Shown piece after piece: positions 56,838-64,000 of a stretch of DNA of 64,000 nucleotides. Made by a program: the position numbers and the translations under genes. Positions within the stretch are counted from its first letter, which is position 1; every line of letters begins with the position of its first letter. The stretch is from Hydrangea macrophylla. Its lineage: Eukaryota > Streptophyta > Magnoliopsida > Cornales > Hydrangeaceae. The DNA lies in NCBI GenBank assembly GCA_033977485.1, contig CM066982.1:32342218-32406217 (forward strand), written 5' to 3'. Below the pieces are notes generated by a model. It had not been told where the DNA came from. It did not search any database and saw only the letters and a list, made by a program, of their open reading frames with translations.

Positions 56838-58517
56838 AGAGTTTGAAGTATTTGTTCTCTCAGAAGGAGTTGAACATGCGACAACGAAGGTGGATGGAGT
56901 TACTCAAAGACTATGACTTTTCGTTACAATACCATCCAGGTAAAGCAAATATCGTAGCAGATGCATTGAGCCGTAAACCTTGACTAGTGATCGCTGAATT
57001 ACTAATTCAAGAATGGAAAGCATTGAAAGTGTTAGTTGAATTTGAGCTTCAGCCAGTGGAACCAATGGAAGGAAAACATTTTGGATGTTTGATGGTACAG
57101 CCAACTTTGATCAGCCGCATCATAGAAGCTCAATAGACAACGAAGGATTTGAAGTTATGGTTCGCCAAGATGTTAGCAAAGGAGCCAGAAATCTGGAGTA
57201 TCAATACAGACGGAGCCTTATGATGTAAATGTAGACTCTATGTACCTGACGAAGAAAATCTCCAGAAAGAAATATTGGATGAAGCGCATAAGACACGGAT
57301 GATAATTCATCCTGGAGGTAGAAAGATGTACAAAGATCTAAAGAGGAATTTCTGGTGGGAAGGAATGAAGAGAGAAATAGCCGAGTATGTATCTCAATGT
57401 CTTACTTATAAACAAGTAAAGGTAGAACATCAAAAATCACCTGGATTACTACAACCATTACCAATTCCTCAATGGAAATGGGAACACATCACCATGAATT
57501 TTGTGGTAAGATTGCCAAAATCACAGGAGAACCACGACGCTATTTGGATAATCGTGGATCGACTTATAAAGACGGCACATTTTATCACCTACAGTATGAT
57601 GTATCCAGTGGAACGTTTAAGCCGGATTTATCTATAACACATAGTACGGTTACACGGTGTACCTGTTTCTATCGTGTTAGATCGAGATTCGCATTTTATT
57701 GCATAATTTTGGAAGAGTCTCCAAAAATCAATGGGAACAACTTTAAACTTGAGTTCAGCCTTTCATTCGCAGACCGATGGGCAGACTGAACGAGTTAATC
57801 AAGTAATGGAGGACATGTTACGCGCTTGTGTCATTGATTTTGAGAGTTCTTGGGAGACGCACATACCTTTGATTGAGTTCGCCTACAACAATAGCTATCA
57901 TTCGAGCATAGGGATGGTGCCGTTCAAAGCTTTGTACAGAAGACCTTGCCGATCACCGCTTTGTTGGACCGAAGTTGGAGATACTCAACTTCTTGGGCCA
58001 GAGATGGTACGATAGACCAGTGAGAAGATTCAAGTCGTTCGTGAAAAGATGAAGACAGCTCAGACTCGACACAAGAGTTATGCCGACAAACGATGCACAG
58101 ACTTAGAGTTTTCCATTGGAGATCACTTGCGACACAAAGTTTTGCCTATTTGAGGCATCGTCAAATTTGGTCAGAAGAGAGGCAAGCTATCGCCGCGATT
58201 CGTCCGACCATTTAAGATTCTAGAGCGTGTTGGAAAAGTTGCTTATCAACTTGCGTTAATGCCGAAGATGTCAGGAGTGCACCATGTTTTCTGCATCAGT
58301 ATGTTGAGGAATTGTGCTCATAATCTAGCACACGAGATCAATTTCGAAGATATTGAAGTCAACGGAAGGACCGGTTTGTATTTTAGATCGAGGGATCATG
58401 AAGCTCAGGAACAAGGAGATTCCGCTAGTCAAGGTTCAGTGGAAGCATCATGATGAAGGTGAAGCTTCATGAGAGCTAGAGTTAGAGATGCAAGAGAAGT
58501 TTCCATTTTGGTTTTAA
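56838..58517 (+). pseudogene. pol (RH-INT-CHD): RNase H end, integrase and chromodomain of element A (degraded)
   Basis: RNase H resumes with [18 protein letters not shown] and DALSRKP. Integrase follows: an HHCC region whose last Cys pair reads CLTYKQV (one Cys to Tyr), the first catalytic Asp changed (ITMNFVV instead of MDF), IVLDRDSHF (second Asp kept) and TDGQTERVN (Glu kept). After SMLR the frame shifts near 58370 into a chromodomain tail at 58401-58517: EIPLVKVQWKHH, a TGA where Trp is usual, and MQEKFPF. This tail marks A as a chromovirus. Chromodomains steer integration to marked chromatin. Confidence 0.85.
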
Positions 58518-58551
58518 CCTTATTTGTTTTTAATTTCGAGGACGAAATCCT

Positions 58552-58568
58552 TAATGAGTGGTGGATGA
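58552..58568 (+). other. Polypurine tract of element A (eroded)
   Basis: GAGTGGTGGATGA directly before the 3' LTR start. Purine-rich with three T interruptions. Confidence 0.6.
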
Positions 58569-60680
58569 TGTAATACCCTGAATTTCTGGAGAGTATTAAT
58601 AAATGTAACTTCATTCTGTATACTTATATAAACTTTTTCCTTCTTTTGGTGAAATTTGGGTACCAATCGATTGACAAGTTTCCCAATTTATTGCCACTTT
58701 TCAGATACTAATCGATTGACATTGTTTCCATTCGATTGCCATTCTATCGATTAAAAGTGATGATGTGGCAACATACCAATCGATTGCTTTTAAACATCTA
58801 TTACTAATCGATTGCCATCATTACCAATCGATTGGCATAAGTTGAGATAAGTTTTCTTCTTTGCTTAAGCTTTAGACATGTAGCACTCTCAAACCTCTAT
58901 ATATATGTATCCCTTTCAGGCCTTGGGTCTGTTTGGTTGGTTTTAGGTTAAGAGAGAGAGTGTGTTGTTATATATTCAAACACACACACATATATATATA
59001 TCTATATTTATACACACCCTCACACTCACTGCCTTGGCAACTAGGAGAAGAAGAAAGAAGAAAGGAGAGACAGAGCAGAGAGAGAGAGAGAGCTAGGAGA
59101 TTTTTTATACACATACAACCAAATGCACCCTAGGTGACTCCTAACTCACTTGGTCCCTCTACATAAAGTTTATATAAGTTGTTATGAAGATTAGATGTAT
59201 TAAATGTATATTTTTGAAATTTATATATGTTGTTTTATTAATATGATGGTGAAGACGAAGTGCCAATCGATTGGCATAATTCCTAATCGATTGCCATCAG
59301 TCTGGACCCAATCGATTGGATAGAATTCCAGTTGATTGACATCCCAATCGATTGCCAATGTTAGCAATCGATTGACATTATTTTAGACCCAATCGATTGC
59401 CAGTCTTCTCAATCGATTGTTATGATTTTTGTTCCAATCGATTGGTATTGGCAGAACATGGATTCCTTTGCCTATTTATTTTATTAAGGGTTTGATTGTT
59501 CGTTTCTCGATTCGGGCTTTCGTTTTGCGATTCTGAGTTGATCAGGCATAATGTGACAACAAAGATAAAGTATTATTAAGAAAAATGGATTAACATGACG
59601 ACGTGGGTAACATGTTGATTCCTGGTATGAGGTTGATGTCCGTTTCTTTTACTCAGAGTAGTCAGGCCACAATAGGATGGGATGTCATGTATCAATCATA
59701 GTACAAAATTTAGATAAGTTTTGATAAGTTCTTGGGAATGGTACGTAAATGAACGCTTGGTCATACGATGCCCTTAACAAGTGGTAAATGGGTCATATCC
59801 TTAATGAGCAGTGGGCGGGACCTAGTAGTTCAAAGATAGTCCAGTGATCTATGTTAAATCCTTATAGAGCGGTGGATGGGAGATCACTGGCAAGATATTG
59901 ATAGGTCGTGGCAATAGAATGATATGTCGTGCTTGAGGCATGGTATCCATGAATTTCAGTGGATTGAGAATATGTACTCTATGTTCTTAACCATGGTCGA
60001 CAAGAGCAGTGGTGTATCTAGGAATGTTACAATCAGATCAGGGTGATAAGAGTCATTAGGTCTTTGTAATTAAAATGAGGGTTCGAATTACACAGTGTGG
60101 AATAAAGTAAAGATATTACTTAGTAAAGCCGTATCTTACAACTTTCATAAGTTTGTTTTACTTCAGATTACTGGTACCTTGTTAGTTTATACTTACTCAG
60201 CTCTCAGTAAGCTGACGACCTTTATTGCCTAGACTTTCTTCGTCTAGACTATCCTGTACCTTATTCTGCAGATGACGGAGCCTACGACGATGGTTACTGT
60301 CCGGGAAAGGAATACACAGAGGGTGGTCCCACTGATGACACCTATGCTAGGAAGGACTACTATGCTGATGTTTACGCCAGCAGAACAACTGGAGATAGTA
60401 ATAGTTTATACACTTCTGTTTAGACTATTTTGTTATATTTGGTACTTGGGCATATGTTGCTTCCAAACCTTATGTACTTCCGCTATAGCCTTACTGTTGT
60501 AATAACTCTGATATTTGTAATAAAATCAATGGTTTTGTATCTGCAATTTGTTTTATTACTATTCTTGTTATAGACTAGTACTATGTGGTGTGGATCATTA
60601 GTGACATTCACTAGTCATTCCCTATGGACCCAAAAAAGAAATCTATTTTTCTCTATTTTTGCTGCTTCGGGGGCGTCACA
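58569..60680 (+). repeat. 3' LTR of element A
   Basis: 2112-bp partner of 19359-21536. Starts TGTAATACCC, ends GGGCGTCACA, and is followed by TSD CCCTG. CAATCGATTG clusters lie at 58664-58834 and 59263-59444, with a TATA box at 58896-58906 between them. Confidence 0.9.
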
Positions 60681-63345
60681 CCCTGGGACGGATGGGAAAG
60701 GATGATTAGATCGAGGGGAAGCATGAACGTGTGATCCAACTCATTCCTTATAATCTTCTTAGATTAGGAGTCACAAAAGCCCCAAATCTTGCATGAATGC
60801 AATTTATGATCCTAGAATGTGCAAAGGTTGTCGTGTGTTTTGTACATGGACTTTCTAAAGTGACTTAGAAGTCTAAAATATGCATGAATACATGAAGGAA
60901 ATTATCATAGGATATGTACAAATGTAGTACGGACTACTTCCTAAGATATGAACTAATTTGGAGTGCATGTGAGTATCAAATCAAAGAATGAAAGTAAAAG
61001 TATGGTCGCTGTGAATAGTGGGCAGAATAGTAAGTTGATCTTGTAAAAATGGAAAAGTGGGGTTAGAAATGTTTTTAGTTTATGATTTTTTATGGAGATC
61101 ATCAGTATTGTGTCCAAAACACATATCAAAAAGCTAATCTTCAATAACTATTACAGATTGAGAGAAATCATATAAATAATAGAGGTTATTCAGAAATAGA
61201 GTCCGTACTGTCGATTCAAATGTTGAAAAATCTTAGAAAATGAAAATAAAACATCTAGACGTCCATATTATACAGAAATTTCCCTACGACACTAAAGTTC
61301 AAGGAAAAAATGAGTTGGGACTACTCTATTTGGAAAAGATTTCTGAAAAACAAGTTGAAAGTCAACCTAGCTTCTGTGACATCAAAAACAGAATGTATGG
61401 AAGGAATGTTTGGGTCAAAATGGAACCCTTCCAAGTGTTTTCAAGTCAAATAAAAAATCATGGGTGGTCTCCAACAAGTTAGGAAGACTTTTCAAGTGGT
61501 CTTGAAATTACCCAATTGAGTATTGAGTTCTAGAGAAATCTTTGTACTCAGATTATTCACTATTTTGAAGTTTTTTTTTTTTGAGAAAACAATGTGTATT
61601 TCTTTGGAATCCAAATATTGGGGTTTTAGACGGGTTTTGAAATAGAGGGTTTTGAAAGCATATTTTTAACATCAAATGGAGGTTATGACCTCTTGGAATA
61701 TCAACATTAAACTCATAGAACCTCCAAGATTGTTGGAGAAATTTTGTTTTAATTTAAATGTGACTTCAAGAATACATAGGAATGTATTGAAGTCATAATC
61801 ATCATCTATCAAACATGTTTTTGAGGTCAAGAGCTACTATCCATAAGGATTCACTCACATCATACATTATGTCATCATTTAGGTGATGATGAACTAGTAA
61901 GTAAATAAAGAAAAGTCAAACAGAAATGAGGTCAAGAAGAGATAAACATAATCATATAAACAAGCAAGTAAGTAATCAACAAATGATATTCAATGAGATT
62001 ATGGACTTGTAGCTTGCTGTTTCACTCATATATGGTGACTTTGGACATGGAAGTAGCTTCCTATCTCATAAATGCTCACTAAAATGGTGGTTGGGTGTAT
62101 TGAATGTGAAGTAAATAGGAGTAATAAAGTAAAAAACAAAGTTTATAACTCACTTTCTTGTTGAAAATCAAAGAAGGAAGCTTCTGTTTCTCTCTATTCT
62201 AACCTTATCTCTACCATTTTCTCTCTAAAACTTTTCTAAGCTTTCATTTTTCACTCCCCTAAATGAGAAGTCAAGAGGGGTTTGTATAGGCCAATTTGGG
62301 GTGGTTTTGGGATTTAAAGAGTACTCCCATTGGTCCCAAACATCTGTGAACAAGGAACTACGTCATTTTGGTTTTGAATTAATCAAATTAGACCCCCAAA
62401 ATAAATTACAAAAATGGACTATTCTGGGTAAGAGTGTGGCGGTGGCACTGGGCCTATACCACGGCGGCAGTGGGCCAGTTCCACGGTGGCACTGCTCCAA
62501 CGTCCGGATAATGCCATTTAGGCCGCTAGAGGTTCCGGTACTCGCGAAAAGGCCCTATTTCGTTCGAAATTTAAAACAAATTACGTACAAACTCCAAATT
62601 GAGCATGTGATATACCGTTGGAAAGGTAATGGAGTTTATTTTTTTTTATAAAAAATAGTTTAGAGTTAGGTCACTTTGAAAAGTTTTGCGGTATTCGTGA
62701 TAAAAGCTTATTTGATTGCCTTTTCACCTTCGAAAATTCATGATAAATTCGTTTTGAATCCAGAATTTATGTGCGATATACCGTTGGAAAGCTATTGACC
62801 TCTAGTATCCATGAAAAATATTTAAAAAATGATATGGTACTCCGGTTTCAAAGTCAATTTTTACGCTAAATCGGTCAAATCGGTCAAGCCTGGGATCTCC
62901 AGGAAGTTTTGGGAACGTCTAGGATATCCCAGGAGCTGACGTTTTCATCCGATTTTTTTTAAAACTCCTTTTAGTACTTTTCAAATAATCTAGCATGATC
63001 TCGGAACTTTTTGTATAATTTGGAATATTTCGGTCAAACTTGGTCAAACTTGGGTCAAACCGGTCAACGGGGACTTTCTGGGAACTTCCGGGATTTTCGG
63101 GGGTCTCTGGAAGCCAACGATTTCATCTGATTTTGCTCCAATACTTTTTTATGACGTAGCACGTTTTCAGAACTTTCGGTCCAAATCTGGGAGTTTTTGG
63201 TCTTTTAGGGGTATTTTGGTCATTCTGAGAATTTTGAGAGATAGAACTAACTTCTAGGAGTCCTTTTTGAGTCTTTTTCGATCATCGTGAACTACCAAGA
63301 TATGGGTCTCCTAAATCTGATAACCGACAAAATAGGGTGTCTATA
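60681..63345 (-). repeat. 5' LTR of element E, outer part
   Basis: Resumes after A's TSD (60681-60685). 61553-62617 matches 5253-6323. In the minus sense the LTR starts TATAGACACCC at 63345, like the eroded start of B's 3' LTR. The GC word cluster is at 62434-62497. A GATATACCGTTGGAAAG phrase occurs twice (62607 and 62780). Confidence 0.75.
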
Positions 63346-64000
63346 GTTGGTGGTGGTGCTGTGATCTGTTCTGTTATAGGGGTGGTGGTCTTGGTGGTAG
63401 TGGTGGTGGTGGTGATGACGATGGTGATGTCAGTGGTGGTGGTGGTGATGATGATGATGGCGATAATAGATAATATTATCTATTGGGCAATAGAACTCTG
63501 TTATAAAACAGATAATATTATCTATTTTGAATCAAATAACCAAGGAAAAAGAACTGCTCATCTACGAAGATGACGAGAAAGAAGAAAATGATGATGAAAA
63601 ATGAAGATGAAGAATAAGAAAACGATGAAAATAGATTGTAAAAAAGCATAATTGCTGTGGAAAAACACATACCATTACTATTTTATCTATTGGGAATGGA
63701 ACTCTGTTGTGAAACAGATAATATTATCTGTTTTGAACTATATAGTATTATCTGTTGTGAACCAGATAACTTTATCTGATGTACATTATAGATAAATATA
63801 TGTGTTCTAATTAGCAATTGAAACTCTTGTACACAACCAATAACATTATCTGTTGTTCATATCATATTCTCTATTGTGCATTATAAACTCTTTTCCCAAC
63901 AGATACTATTATCTGTTAGCAGATTTTGACATATAAAATCCGTGAACCAATAAAGCTTAAATTAAGGCTCAAAATGAGATGTCTTTATAAAATTGCGAGT
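63346..64000. repeat. Unassigned flank with GGT/GAT microsatellite and GATAATATTATC palindromes
   Basis: 63346-63470 is a degenerate GTG/GGT then GATGAT microsatellite. From 63469 on, the palindrome GATAATATTATC recurs (63469-63480, 63511-63522, and as the 16-bp CAGATAATATTATCTG at 63715-63730), with further ATTATCTG half-words to about 63918. A unit of about 55 bp, TATTGGG...GAACTCTGTT...GATAATATTATCT, occurs twice. There is no gene. It could be the U3 of another element or host DNA. Confidence 0.6.

Larger units (their letters stand above)
19359..60680 (+). mobile_element. Element A: chromovirus Ty3/gypsy (Tekay/Del-like), split by B and G
   Basis: The LTRs are 19359-21536 and 58569-60680, flanked by the TSD CCCTG (19354-19358 and 60681-60685). 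Inside, in order: Met PBS, acidic ORF, gag, [element B], PR, RT, [solo LTR G], RNase H, INT with a C-terminal chromodomain remnant, and PPT. Without the insertions A is about 10.4 kb. The LTRs differ by several percent in the stretches I compared, so A is much older than element C. All its genes are broken. Confidence 0.9.
5250..63345 (-). mobile_element. Element E: Tat/Ogre-like Ty3/gypsy, host of nested elements A and F
   Basis: This minus-strand element has a truncated 3' LTR (5250-6323), two antisense genes (6839-10277), INT, aRNH, RNase H, RT, PR and gag (11162-17510), an Arg-type PBS (18737-18754), and a 5' LTR split by element A (18758-19358 plus 60686-63345). The LTR pair is supported by collinear similarity of 5253-6323 with 61553-62617. 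Tat/Ogre membership rests on the PBS, the CX2HX4HX4C gag finger, a G-patch-like segment after PR and a second, archaeal-type RNase H. The coding regions carry stops and frameshifts. Confidence 0.85.

Noticed and set aside
63337..63573. Val/Met-rich ORF of 78 codons
   Set aside because: Translation of the GTG/GGT and GAT microsatellite. Not a gene.

Overview
The window is a block of plant repetitive DNA, almost certainly from a flowering plant. I find no convincing host gene. Nearly every base from 1 to 63345 can be assigned to Ty3/gypsy LTR retrotransposons of three plant lineages: Tat/Ogre-like, chromovirus and Athila-like. The evidence is paired LTRs, primer-binding sites (PBS) against initiator-Met, Arg and Asp tRNAs, 5-bp target-site duplications (TSDs), and gag, protease (PR), RT, RNase H and integrase (INT) remnants. 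I named the elements A to G for this report.

The elements are nested. The oldest is E (minus strand, Tat/Ogre-like, 5250-63345). Its 5' LTR (18758-19358 plus 60686-63345) was split by chromovirus A (plus strand, 19359-60680, TSD CCCTG). A was split near its gag/PR boundary by Tat/Ogre-like element B (plus strand, 24257-52770, TSD GGTAC), and within RNase H by a solo LTR, G (54378-56837, TSD AGAGT). B's 5' LTR was split by element C (minus strand, Athila-like, 24305-32829, TSD GTTAC). A second chromovirus, F (minus strand, 1-5249, continuing off the left edge), sits inside E's 3' LTR. The last 655 bases (63346-64000) are unassigned.

A, B, E and F are decayed: stops, frameshifts and lost catalytic residues. 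C is young. Its two 1364-bp LTRs differ at about seven positions by eye, and it keeps an intact 899-codon gag-protease frame, but it has no RT, RNase H or integrase. It looks like a mobilisable GAG-only element.

Two patterns stand out. First, B and E each carry, between integrase and the 3' LTR, a cassette of two genes in antisense: a DUF7745-like gene and a plant-mobile-domain (PMD) gene. In both elements the PMD gene resolves into six exons with GT-AG introns, all phase 0, although the elements have diverged strongly. Antisense introns escape removal from the sense genomic RNA, which could explain the orientation. Second, every LTR family here has a cluster of family-specific short palindromic 'words' a short way upstream of its TATA box (for example CAATCGATTG in A, near-palindromic CpG words in C, GACAWGTGTC in F). 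In B and E the same vocabulary reappears upstream of the antisense genes.
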